From Bacteroidales bacterium UBA5382 (GTDB taxonomy: Bacteria > Bacteroidota > Bacteroidia > Bacteroidales > Dysgonomonadaceae): a stretch of DNA of 64,000 nucleotides. Where the stretch lies: positions 61,092 through 125,091 of the forward strand of contig DHOU01000040.1 of NCBI GenBank assembly GCA_002409745.1, in the 5' to 3' direction. The position numbers and the translations under genes are program-made. The notes under the pieces are model-generated. The model did no database searches. It was not told the DNA's origin and was given only the letters and a program-made list of their open reading frames with translations. This document shows, one piece after another, positions 52,457-59,664 of the stretch. Every line of letters starts with the position of its first letter. The stretch's first letter is position 1.

Positions 52457-53263
52457 ATGAATAATAAAGCAATAAGTATAATCCTTTTTATTTTATGTCT
52501 TTCTCCCGCGTTACTGCCTGCTCAATGCAAAGTGGTGAATAAGGCGTTTAAGAGCGGGGAGCATATTCGGTATGATCTTTATTTTAATTATGGGCTGATA
52601 AAGGCAAAAGCCGGCGAAGGATCGCTTGTTATTTCCGATGCGAATTATAAAGGAGTAAGCGCCTATAAAACCACCATGTTGCTGAATACGTCGGGGCTCG
52701 CCGGTAATTTTTATACCGTCAACGATACGCTAACGTCTTTTATTGACAAGGACTTAAGGCCGTTGTTTTTTACAAAAGGCGCCTTCGAAGGAAAGGATCA
52801 CTCCCTCGAGCATCAATCGTTTGCTTACGACGGAGATCAAATCAAAATCAGGGCGATCCGTTATTGGAACGGAAAACAAAAATTCGATGAAACGGTGACT
52901 ACCGGCGACTGTACGTATGATTATCTTTCCGTATTATCTTTTATGAGAAATCTCGATTTCAGCAAAATGCAACCGGGCGATCATCATCAAATTCAGTTTC
53001 TTTCCGGAAAAGATATTGTGAATATGGCGGTAAATTATCTGGGGATAACGACTTTTAAAGCCAATAATGGAAAAGAATACGAGGTGATTCGCATTACGCT
53101 TTCGGTTTTCAATAACAATAAAGCGTTTACGGATCAAAAAGAACCGATAAAGGCTCTATTGACCAACGACAGCAACCGTATTCCCGTGGTCATCGATACG
53201 GCCTTGAAAATAGGGACGATACGTGCTGTGCTTAAAGACGTGTCGGGTACAAAAAACTTATAA
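52457..53263 (+). CDS. DUF3108 domain-containing exported protein
   Basis: A 268-residue exported protein (signal peptide about 1-22, ending LLPAQ). It matches the DUF3108 pattern: FKSGEHIRYDLYFNYGLIKAKAGEGSL, TSGLAGNFYTVNDTLTSFID, YDYLSVLSFMRNLDF and NDSNRIPVVIDTALKIGTI. The ATG at 52457 is chosen over a TTG at 52442 because it leaves a compact signal peptide. Family function is unknown, and a beta-barrel or lipocalin-like fold linked to envelope lipids has been suggested for relatives. It lies 42 bp after the Ig-like lipoprotein gene and 25 bp before the ABM-fold gene. Confidence 0.85.
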   Translation: MNNKAISIILFILCLSPALLPAQCKVVNKAFKSGEHIRYDLYFNYGLIKAKAGEGSLVISDANYKGVSAYKTTMLLNTSGLAGNFYTVNDTLTSFIDKDLRPLFFTKGAFEGKDHSLEHQSFAYDGDQIKIRAIRYWNGKQKFDETVTTGDCTYDYLSVLSFMRNLDFSKMQPGDHHQIQFLSGKDIVNMAVNYLGITTFKANNGKEYEVIRITLSVFNNNKAFTDQKEPIKALLTNDSNRIPVVIDTALKIGTIRAVLKDVSGTKNL

Positions 53264-53288
53264 ACTTTTATTTATTAATTATTTTGAT

Positions 53289-53699
53289 ATGAATAAACAA
53301 ATGCTGCGTATTAGCTTGGTCTTTTTTCTTTCCATGTTATTGTCCGTTCCTTTAATGAAAGCGCAAACGGGCAATGATCCTTATGTCATTCTTGTAGAAT
53401 TCACCGTCGATGAAAAAAATAAGAGTCAGGTTGTCGAACTCCTTTCGGAAGTTCAACAGCAAACGCTGGATAATGAAGAAGGCTGTTTGGTGTACGATAT
53501 TCTTTTGAGTGAAGAAGATCCCACCAAGATTTTTCTGTATGAAAGTTATGAAAGCGATGCTGCGTATAAAATACATTCCGGCAGCTCTTATTTTAAAACG
53601 ATTGTCGAAAAGCAAATAAACCCGTTATTAAAAGGGTCTAAGATAACGAAAGTCACCCCGGTGGTTTCCGATTCAGCCCTCTTGGACGAAGAAGTCTAA
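53289..53699 (+). CDS. Exported ABM-fold (antibiotic biosynthesis monooxygenase-like) protein
   Basis: A 136-residue protein with a signal peptide (about 1-25, ending LMKAQ) followed by one ABM ferredoxin-like domain: YVILVEFTVDEKNKSQVVELL, QTLDNEEGCLVYDILLSEED, and FLYESYESDAAYKIHSGSSYF. Small ABM proteins such as YgiN act as quinol monooxygenases or bind heme or aromatic compounds, usually in the cytoplasm. Export is less usual. The start at 53289 is preferred because an in-frame upstream start at 53223 lies inside the DUF3108 gene. The stop overlaps the convergent glycosylase gene by 4 bp. Confidence 0.82.
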   Translation: MNKQMLRISLVFFLSMLLSVPLMKAQTGNDPYVILVEFTVDEKNKSQVVELLSEVQQQTLDNEEGCLVYDILLSEEDPTKIFLYESYESDAAYKIHSGSSYFKTIVEKQINPLLKGSKITKVTPVVSDSALLDEEV

Positions 53700-54289
53700 A
53701 GGATTCCGGCCTCTTCGAAAAGGCGGGCATACACCGTTGCTTTTTCAATGAGCGGTTTGGGATATGCCCTCGAAGAAGAAGGCATCCGGTAAAAATGAAA
53801 AGGCCTGCCGTGGTACGTTATTTCGATAGAACGGCCTACGGCGGGCCCTTTGTATAATTCCGGCAACAGCCATTGAAGGGTTTCGGTCGCTTTTGCCCCG
53901 GTTGTTACCAGCGTCCGGCACAAAGGAATTTCGGCTACTATTTCTTCTAAATCGAACGGCTTCACCACTTCCAGAAAATTATCGGAGGCATTCTGCTTTT
54001 TGCGGATGACTTGCCGGGCAGTGTCGGTAACGGCGATTCCCTTTTCCGTTAAAAAAGAAACAATCCGTTCTTTGTCGAAGGAAGTCTTTTCTTCGTTTAG
54101 AAAAGAATCTTTATCGTTGAAAAAAATCAATCCGAAAATACGCCACATGTCATTTTGGAAATTCGGATAATAAAAATCCATTTTCCACTTTTGCCTGGGA
54201 GGCGGAAAACTGCCTAATAACAATAAGGTGGCATTTTCCGGCACAAAAGGCTTTAACGGATGCGTTTCTATTTCTAATTCCTTCATCAT
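53696..54289 (-). CDS. Uracil-DNA-glycosylase-superfamily DNA glycosylase
   Basis: A 197-residue cytoplasmic protein of the UDG superfamily. Motif 1 appears as LLLGSFPPPRQKWKMDFYY, followed by NDMWRIFGLIF (conserved in this subgroup). A central ITDTARQ-like segment is GIAVTDTARQVI, and motif 2 is MPSSSRAYPKPL near the C-terminus. Members of this group remove deaminated bases such as uracil or hypoxanthine from DNA. The exact base specificity cannot be read here. It is divergent from rex. The ATG could be either of the first two Met codons. Confidence 0.78.
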   Translation of the reverse strand: MMKELEIETHPLKPFVPENATLLLLGSFPPPRQKWKMDFYYPNFQNDMWRIFGLIFFNDKDSFLNEEKTSFDKERIVSFLTEKGIAVTDTARQVIRKKQNASDNFLEVVKPFDLEEIVAEIPLCRTLVTTGAKATETLQWLLPELYKGPAVGRSIEITYHGRPFHFYRMPSSSRAYPKPLIEKATVYARLFEEAGIL

Positions 54290-54473
54290 ACGTTATAAAC
54301 AAATAATATTCGACACAAAGGGATGCTTTATGTGTATATCCCGTCAAACCCCACGGAGCGGATAGACCGGGTAACCGATTAATCGCCACAAAGATACGGA
54401 TTAAAAAGACAATAATTAAAGAAAATAATCTTTAATCATAGATTAAAAAACCAAAAAATTACTCGAAAACTCC

Positions 54474-54481
54474 TACCTTTG
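54474..54481 (+). promoter_or_regulatory. -7 promoter element for rex
   Basis: TACCTTTG matches TAnnTTTG, 24 bp before the ATG at 54506. It overlaps and excludes an in-frame TTG at 54479. Confidence 0.6.
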
Positions 54482-54505
54482 CCCTATAAAAACAATAATA
54501 GAAGC

Positions 54506-55159
54506 ATGTCGGATCGATTTTCTTTATATGCAAAAATACCGGAGCCAGCACTTAGGCGGCTTCCCTGGTACCTGTCGTACATTAAACTGCTGAAAAAGCA
54601 TGGACAAACCAATGTCTCTTCTACGCAGATCGCAAAAAAAATTAATGTGTCCGCTACCCAAATTGCAAAAGACCTTTCGTATGTCGATGTGAGTGGCAAA
54701 ACACGAGTGGGCTATGATATCGATCAACTCATCGAAGTGTTGGAAGATTTTCTGGGCTTTAAGAAGACGCATAAAGCCGTGTTGTTCGGTGTGGGAAGTT
54801 TAGGTGCGGCTCTGCTGTCGGACTCCGGTTTGGAGCAATACGGATTGAAAATCCTTGCCGGTTTCGATGTCAATGAAACGATTGTCAACACGACCGTTCA
54901 TGGCATTCCGGTGTATCATTCGGATGAATTTGTGGAAATAAACAAACAGATACAGGCCAGTATCGGCATTCTCACCGTGCCGCCCGATTTTGCGCAGGAA
55001 GTAGCCGATTATATGGGTATAGGAGGTCTTAGGGGGGTCTGGAATTTCACTCCTTTCCGCATTCGGGTTCCCGAGGGGATGGTTTTGCAAAACACCTCCC
55101 TGTACGCCCATTTGGCTGTAATGTTCAACCGGTTGAATACAAAATATCCCACTAAATAA
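54506..55159 (+). CDS. rex: Redox-sensing transcriptional repressor Rex
   Basis: A 217-residue NADH-responsive repressor. The N-terminal winged helix (about 1-80) has IPEPALRRLPWYLSYIKLL and SSTQIAKKINVSATQIAKDLSYV. The Rossmann domain follows, with KAVLFGVGSLGAALLSDSG, KILAGFDVNETI, and GIGGLRGVWNFTPFRIRVPE. A C-terminal helix that swaps in the dimer completes it. Rex binds DNA when NAD+ is high and lets go when NADH builds up, controlling fermentation genes. The ATG at 54506 is supported by the -7 element just upstream. The FAH-family gene follows after 11 bp and may be co-transcribed. Confidence 0.96.
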   Translation: MSDRFSLYAKIPEPALRRLPWYLSYIKLLKKHGQTNVSSTQIAKKINVSATQIAKDLSYVDVSGKTRVGYDIDQLIEVLEDFLGFKKTHKAVLFGVGSLGAALLSDSGLEQYGLKILAGFDVNETIVNTTVHGIPVYHSDEFVEINKQIQASIGILTVPPDFAQEVADYMGIGGLRGVWNFTPFRIRVPEGMVLQNTSLYAHLAVMFNRLNTKYPTK

Positions 55160-55170
55160 AAACGGACTTT

Positions 55171-55785
55171 ATGAAGATATTTGCCGTAGGGCTCAATTAT
55201 CCGTCGCATAATCAGGAAATGAAGCACGTCTTCCGGAGTACCGAGCCGGTCATTTTTATGAAACCGGAGACCGCTCTTCTAAAAGACGGGAAGCCTTTCT
55301 TTCTTCCCGATTTCTCGCAAGACATACAGTATGAGACCGAATTAGTGGTCAAAATTTGCCGGCTGGGAAAGAGTATTTCCGAACGTTTCGCCCACCGCTA
55401 TTACGATGAATTGACCGTGGGCATCGATTTTACCGCCCGTGATCTTCAAAAACGACTTAAGCAAAACGGCTTGCCTTGGGAAATATCGAAAGGCTTCGAC
55501 GGGTCGGCTGTTGTCGGCGATTTTATTTCAAAAGAGCAAGTCCCGGATGTACAACAGTTGTCGTTTCATCTGGATATCAATCATCAAACCGTTCAGCAAG
55601 GGGAAACCGGAGATATGATCTATTCCGTCGATCAAATCGTCGCGCACATCAGTCGTTTCTTCACGTTGAAGATCGGGGATTTGGTTTTTACCGGCACCCC
55701 CGCCGGGGTAGGGGGCGTCTCGATAAACGACTATTTAGAAGGGTATCTGCAGGAGACAAAAGTCCTTGCCTTTAGAATAAAATAA
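55171..55785 (+). CDS. Fumarylacetoacetate hydrolase-family protein
   Basis: A 204-residue cytoplasmic enzyme of the FAH family (acylpyruvase/oxaloacetate-decarboxylase type). Seen are KIFAVGLNYPSHNQEM and PVIFMKPETALL, the metal-binding Glu pair in QYETELVVKICR with the Asp in VGIDFTARDLQ, GSAVVGDF, and the C-terminal FTGTPAGVG loop. Relatives hydrolyse acylpyruvates or act on oxaloacetate, and the substrate here is unknown. It follows rex after 11 bp, which may link it to redox-regulated central metabolism. That link is inferred. Confidence 0.9.
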   Translation: MKIFAVGLNYPSHNQEMKHVFRSTEPVIFMKPETALLKDGKPFFLPDFSQDIQYETELVVKICRLGKSISERFAHRYYDELTVGIDFTARDLQKRLKQNGLPWEISKGFDGSAVVGDFISKEQVPDVQQLSFHLDINHQTVQQGETGDMIYSVDQIVAHISRFFTLKIGDLVFTGTPAGVGGVSINDYLEGYLQETKVLAFRIK

Positions 55786-55796
55786 TAAAAAGTGAT

Positions 55797-55880
55797 CGTC
55801 ATTGCGAATCCGATCCGCAATCCCCTAATAAAAGGAGGCTGTGCTAATTATGGGGATTCAGCGTTAAACGCGGAATGACC
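55797..55880. repeat. Imperfect inverted repeat in the FAH-porV gap
   Basis: The arms at 55797-55825 and 55852-55880 are imperfect reverse complements (GTCATT...AATCCCC against GGGGATT...AATGAC). An inner GGAGGCT at about 55834 pairs with AGCCTCC at about 55893, just outside the right arm. It could be a small non-autonomous mobile or REP-like element. No terminal duplication is evident. Confidence 0.45.
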
Positions 55881-55988
55881 GGCTTTGGATATAGCCTCCG
55901 AAAGAGCACAACAAAAACGGTTCATCGCACAATAAAGCAATGATATACGTGTTCTATAATAACTCAAATACGAAAATCAAGTAATAAT

Positions 55989-57149
55989 ATGTATAGAAGA
56001 ATAAGTTTTTTACTCATCTGTGCGGCTTTTTTATGGAAAGCGGATCCTTGTGCCGGGCAGGATTATAATCCGATACCGGTTGCCGTACCCTCGCTACAGA
56101 TTGCTCCCGATGCGCGTGGCGGCGGAATGGGCGACATCGGCGCGGCGACCATGCCCGATGTCTATTCCCAACATTGGAATGCGGCTAAATATGCATTCGT
56201 AAAAAGTCCGAAAGGATTTGCGTTTTCGTATACCCCTTGGCTGAACAAGTTGGTGGACGACATTCATTTATTGTATGCCTCGGGATATTGGAAATTCGGG
56301 AATGAAGACTTGAATGCCCTCAGCGCGTCCCTCCGGTATTTCTCGTTAGGACAAGTAAGCCTTTTCAATGAGAATACCGATTATATCATGGGCGTCTTTC
56401 CGAATGAGTTCGCTTTCGATATAGCCTATTCGAGGAGACTCACCGAAACGTTCTCCGGCGCGATTACCCTGCGGTATATCCGTGCCGACTATTCCGCCGG
56501 AAGCGACGATATAACGCCCGGCAACGCCTTTGCCGCCGATATTGCCGGTTACAATGAAACCTATCTGTATATGGGGCGGTCGGAAGCCCTTTTGGGGCTC
56601 GGCTTTTCGATTTCCAATATCGGAACGAAAATATCGTACGACGGCAATAACACGTCGATGTTTCTCCCGACAAATCTACGGTTAGGCGCTTCCTTGGCGT
56701 ATCCTCTGAGCGATAAAAACACGCTTTCCATTAGTTTCGATGTCAATAAACTGCTTGTTCCCACCCCTCAGCTTCCGAAAGAAGAGGAGACCTCGGAAGA
56801 AGCTCAAAAGCGCATAGACGACTATTATAATATCTCTTCCATCGCCGGCATATTCAAATCGTTCGGCGATGCCCCCGGAGGGTTTAAAGAAGAGATGCAG
56901 GAGGTGATGTGGTCGTTGGGAGCGGAATACACCTATAATAATCAGTTTTCGCTTCGGGCCGGCTATTACAACGAGAACCAATATAAAAGCAACCGCCGCT
57001 ATTTTGCCGTGGGAACCGGATTCCGTATTCAGGCATTTCAACTGGATGCCGCTTATCTGATATCGACGGCGCAATCCAATCCATTGGATCAGACCTTGCG
57101 GTTGTCGTTGGGCTTTGATATGGATGGTATTCGAAACTTGTTCAGATAA
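55989..57149 (+). CDS. porV: PorV-like outer membrane protein (type IX secretion family)
   Basis: A 386-residue outer membrane protein of the PorV (LptO) family, a FadL-like beta-barrel. The signal peptide is about 1-23. The N-terminus PSLQIAPDARGGGMGDIGAAT followed by QHWNAAKYAF is diagnostic. Barrel strands include GFAFSYTPWLNKLVDDIHLLY, ITLRYIRADYS, LRLGASLAYPL and LSLGFDMDGI. In type IX secretion PorV shuttles cargo from the translocon to the PorU sortase. Here no porU lies next to it, although ispF follows after 5 bp as I recall for Porphyromonas. It may serve a retained or reduced system. No cargo C-terminal domain protein is seen in the window. Confidence 0.88.
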   Translation: MYRRISFLLICAAFLWKADPCAGQDYNPIPVAVPSLQIAPDARGGGMGDIGAATMPDVYSQHWNAAKYAFVKSPKGFAFSYTPWLNKLVDDIHLLYASGYWKFGNEDLNALSASLRYFSLGQVSLFNENTDYIMGVFPNEFAFDIAYSRRLTETFSGAITLRYIRADYSAGSDDITPGNAFAADIAGYNETYLYMGRSEALLGLGFSISNIGTKISYDGNNTSMFLPTNLRLGASLAYPLSDKNTLSISFDVNKLLVPTPQLPKEEETSEEAQKRIDDYYNISSIAGIFKSFGDAPGGFKEEMQEVMWSLGAEYTYNNQFSLRAGYYNENQYKSNRRYFAVGTGFRIQAFQLDAAYLISTAQSNPLDQTLRLSLGFDMDGIRNLFR

Positions 57150-57154
57150 TCCGC

Positions 57155-57634
57155 ATGAATATACGAGTCGGTTTCGGTTATGATATGCACCGCCTGGAAG
57201 AAGGGCGCGAGTTATGGATAGGCGGCATTCAGCTCGACTATCCAATGGGTCTGCAAGGCCATTCGGATGCGGATGTGCTCATCCATGCCATTTGCGATGC
57301 CTTGCTGGGCGCGGCGAATTTACGGGACATCGGGTATCATTTTCCCGATACCGCCCCGGAGTTCGAGCGTATCGACAGTAAAGTACTCTTGCGTAAAACC
57401 GTATCGCTCCTCCGGGAGCAACAGTATGCCATCGGGAATATCGATGCGACCCTTTGCGCCGAGAAACCCAAAATCAACCCGCACATACCGTCAATGCAGG
57501 CCGTGCTGAGTGAGGTGATGCAAATACCCGTCGATGCCATATCGATCAAGGCGACCACCTCCGAGAAAATGGGTTTTGTGGGACGGGAAGAAGGCATCAC
57601 GGCCTATGCGGTGGCATTAATCGAAAAAAGGTAA
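57155..57634 (+). CDS. ispF: 2-C-methyl-D-erythritol 2,4-cyclodiphosphate synthase
   Basis: A 159-residue cytoplasmic enzyme of the MEP isoprenoid pathway, converting CDP-ME 2-phosphate to MEcPP. Zinc ligands sit in GFGYDMHRL (Asp, His) and the His of LQGHSDADVLIHAICDALLGA. Other family motifs are DIGYHFPDTAPEF, AEKPKINPHIP and IKATTSEKMGFVGREEGI. It starts 5 bp after porV and is followed after 1 bp by the methyltransferase-like gene, so all three are probably one transcript. Confidence 0.97.
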   Translation: MNIRVGFGYDMHRLEEGRELWIGGIQLDYPMGLQGHSDADVLIHAICDALLGAANLRDIGYHFPDTAPEFERIDSKVLLRKTVSLLREQQYAIGNIDATLCAEKPKINPHIPSMQAVLSEVMQIPVDAISIKATTSEKMGFVGREEGITAYAVALIEKR

Positions 57635-57635
57635 G

Positions 57636-58292
57636 ATGTTTTACGGTACCCGATTATTCAGAGGGATTGAGCGAAAATTGCATGCGAAAGGATATGGAAT
57701 ACATTCTCCTTTCGCTTTTGCATTCATCACCGGTGTCATTTACGCCGATGACACGTACTATGCTTTCTCCGATATTCCGTCTGTTTTGGAGCGGAATGCC
57801 CTTGAAGAGGTATTAACTGTAAATGAGAACAACCGCCTTTCCTTTCGGGTCGTCCGTTTTTTTAAACCCCGCTCTGTGTTGGAGATCCATTCCGGTTACG
57901 GAGTCAACAGCTTATTTATTACGGCGCCCGATAGCCGCATTCATTGTGTGTCGGTAGAAGAGTCGCCGGAAAAAAGAGCTGTTGCAAACCAACTGCAAAA
58001 AGAGTGGGACAGAAGCATTACTACAGAAGCCGCTCTTTCCTCGTTGAAAGAGGAACCTTACGATCTGATTTTCCTGGATGTCGGTCGCGGCGCTTTGCCC
58101 CCGCTCGATGCCCTGTTCCGCTTTAGCCACGGGAAGACGGTATGGGTGATTCATGGGATAACCGGTAAAACGGCTAAACTTTTTTGGAAGAATATCGTTA
58201 ATCATGAAAAAGTAACGGTTACGTTCGATAGGAAACAAACCGGCATTGCCGTGTTAGACCCTTCCTATCATAAATCGAACTATTTCATTTAG
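57636..58292 (+). CDS. Class I SAM-dependent methyltransferase-like protein
   Basis: A 218-residue cytoplasmic protein with a weakly conserved Rossmann methyltransferase core. The N-terminal region GYGIHSPFAFAFI is typical of a Bacteroidota group. Motif I appears as SVLEIHSGYGVNSLFI, the motif II acidic residue is in CVSVEESPEK, and motif IV is DLIFLDVGR. The G-x-G loop (HSGYG) is preserved, so SAM binding is possible, but the C-terminal substrate region is short. It begins 1 bp after ispF and is likely co-transcribed with it. Substrate unknown. Confidence 0.75.
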   Translation: MFYGTRLFRGIERKLHAKGYGIHSPFAFAFITGVIYADDTYYAFSDIPSVLERNALEEVLTVNENNRLSFRVVRFFKPRSVLEIHSGYGVNSLFITAPDSRIHCVSVEESPEKRAVANQLQKEWDRSITTEAALSSLKEEPYDLIFLDVGRGALPPLDALFRFSHGKTVWVIHGITGKTAKLFWKNIVNHEKVTVTFDRKQTGIAVLDPSYHKSNYFI

Positions 58293-58323
58293 AAACTGTT
58301 TAAATTTCTTCCTATTCTCCGCC

Positions 58324-58344
58324 TTCAAAAAGTTTCTTTTTGAA
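58324..58344. repeat. Perfect 9-bp hairpin
   Basis: TTCAAAAAG (58324-58332) pairs with CTTTTTGAA (58336-58344) around a 3-nt loop. It lies between the methyltransferase-like gene and the adenosyltransferase gene, without a T-run. Confidence 0.6.
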
Positions 58345-58394
58345 TCGCGAAACATATTTAAACGGATTCTTAAAATAAAATCTCATTTAAAGCG

Positions 58395-58955
58395 ATGAAA
58401 AAGAGTTTAGTATATACAAAAACAGGCGATAAGGGCAAAACCTCTTTAGTCGGCGGTACACGGGTTTCCAAAACGCATATCCGGTTGGAGGCTTACGGTA
58501 CGGTGGATGAGTTGAACAGCTTCATCGGCTGGCTCAATGGCAGCATTCAGGACGAAGAGACGCGGAACTTCCTTTTATTTATCCAGCATAAGCTTTTTAC
58601 GGTAGGCTCTTATCTGGCTACCGAAACCGAGCAGATAGAACCCAAAGCGGCCAGCATCATTACCCGGGAGAATGTGGCACGTATCGAAGAGCAAATCGAT
58701 AAGCTGGACAGCGAGCTTCCGCGGTTGACCCGTTTTGTGTTGCCGGGAGGAAGCGAATCGGCTTCCAGAGCCCATATTTGCAGGACGATAACCCGCAGGG
58801 CGGAACGCAATGTGTATCGTGTGGCGGAAGATTACCCGATTTCGGATTTGGTATTAATCTTTTTAAACCGGCTTTCCGACTATTTTTTCGTGTTGGCAAG
58901 AAAAGAAAGTCAATCTTCGGCAAAAGAAATATATTGGGAGCAGGATAACATATAA
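58395..58955 (+). CDS. PduO-type ATP:cob(I)alamin adenosyltransferase
   Basis: A 186-residue cytoplasmic enzyme that attaches the adenosyl group from ATP to cob(I)alamin, making coenzyme B12. PduO-type landmarks are [21 protein letters not shown] (ATP-binding N-terminus), [42 protein letters not shown] with the catalytic Arg residues, and [16 protein letters not shown]. Bacteroidales depend on adenosylcobalamin for methylmalonyl-CoA mutase in propionate formation. Those genes are not in this window. Confidence 0.95.
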   Translation: MKKSLVYTKTGDKGKTSLVGGTRVSKTHIRLEAYGTVDELNSFIGWLNGSIQDEETRNFLLFIQHKLFTVGSYLATETEQIEPKAASIITRENVARIEEQIDKLDSELPRLTRFVLPGGSESASRAHICRTITRRAERNVYRVAEDYPISDLVLIFLNRLSDYFFVLARKESQSSAKEIYWEQDNI

Positions 58956-58965
58956 AAAGTTTTTA

Positions 58966-58973
58966 TACATTTG
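58966..58973 (+). promoter_or_regulatory. -7 promoter element for the DUF2795 gene
   Basis: TACATTTG matches TAnnTTTG, 37 bp before the ATG at 59011. Confidence 0.5.
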
Positions 58974-59010
58974 CGAAAAAATCAAATAATAACATCATAA
59001 AGGACGAACT

Positions 59011-59232
59011 ATGTATTGGACACTTGAATTAGCTTCTAAATTAGAGGATGCTCCTTGGCCCGCGACAAAAGATGAGTTGATAGATTATGCACAACGTTCG
59101 GGGGCTCCCCTTGAAGTGATTGAAAATCTACAGGAAATAGAAGAAGATGCGGAGATATTCGAGTCGATTGAAGATATTTGGCCCGACTATCCAAGTAAAG
59201 AAGATTTTTTCTTTAATGAGGATGAATATTAA
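59011..59232 (+). CDS. DUF2795 domain-containing small protein
   Basis: A 73-residue acidic cytoplasmic protein. It fits the DUF2795 pattern: YWTLELASKLEDAPWPATKDELIDYA followed by GAPLEVIENLQEIEEDAEIFESIEDIWPDYP. This small helical domain is common in Bacteroidota and Actinobacteria and its role is unknown. It has its own -7 element and a strong terminator (59261-59294) shared with the convergent trxA gene. Confidence 0.88.
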   Translation: MYWTLELASKLEDAPWPATKDELIDYAQRSGAPLEVIENLQEIEEDAEIFESIEDIWPDYPSKEDFFFNEDEY

Positions 59233-59260
59233 ATAATCAGGGGGATTGAGCGAATAAAAC

Positions 59261-59294
59261 AAAAAACCATCCGGACTCGTCCGGATGGTTTTTT
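59261..59294. terminator. Strong bidirectional terminator between the DUF2795 gene and trxA
   Basis: A 16-bp perfect stem, AAAAAACCATCCGGAC / GTCCGGATGGTTTTTT, with a 2-nt loop and A/T runs on both sides. Confidence 0.92.
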
Positions 59295-59325
59295 CCTAAA
59301 AGCTGTTCTTTACAAGAGGAATCCC

Positions 59326-59640
59326 TTATATCAATTTATTGATTTTATCCGTAAAGGTCGATTTGGGGGCCGCGCCTACCAACTTATCCACCACGTTTCC
59401 TCCTTTAATGAAAAGAACGGTGGGAATGTTCCGTATGCCGTATTGGGAAGTGAGGTCGTCATTGTTGTCGACATCCACTTTGCCTACCACGATTTTGTCA
59501 CCGTATTCCGAACTTATTTCTTCGATAATCGGTCCGATCATTTTACAAGGGCCGCACCATTCCGCCCAAAAGTCAATCACCACCAATTTATCCGTTTTTA
59601 AAATTTCATCCACTGTTGCGTCTGTAATTTGAAGAGCCAT
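59326..59640 (-). CDS. trxA: Thioredoxin
   Basis: A 104-residue cytoplasmic thioredoxin with the active site WCGPCK in VVIDFWAEWCGPCKMIGP, the cis-Pro loop RNIPTVLFIKGG, and the C-terminal helix. It reduces protein disulfides, including ribonucleotide reductase and peroxiredoxins. The ATG at 59640 is chosen over a non-ATG codon two residues upstream. It lies just downstream of dnaE on the same strand (24 bp between genes) and may share its transcript. A strong terminator follows. Confidence 0.97.
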   Translation of the reverse strand: MALQITDATVDEILKTDKLVVIDFWAEWCGPCKMIGPIIEEISSEYGDKIVVGKVDVDNNDDLTSQYGIRNIPTVLFIKGGNVVDKLVGAAPKSTFTDKINKLI

Positions 59641-59664
59641 AATCAATATATTTTATTGTTTTAA

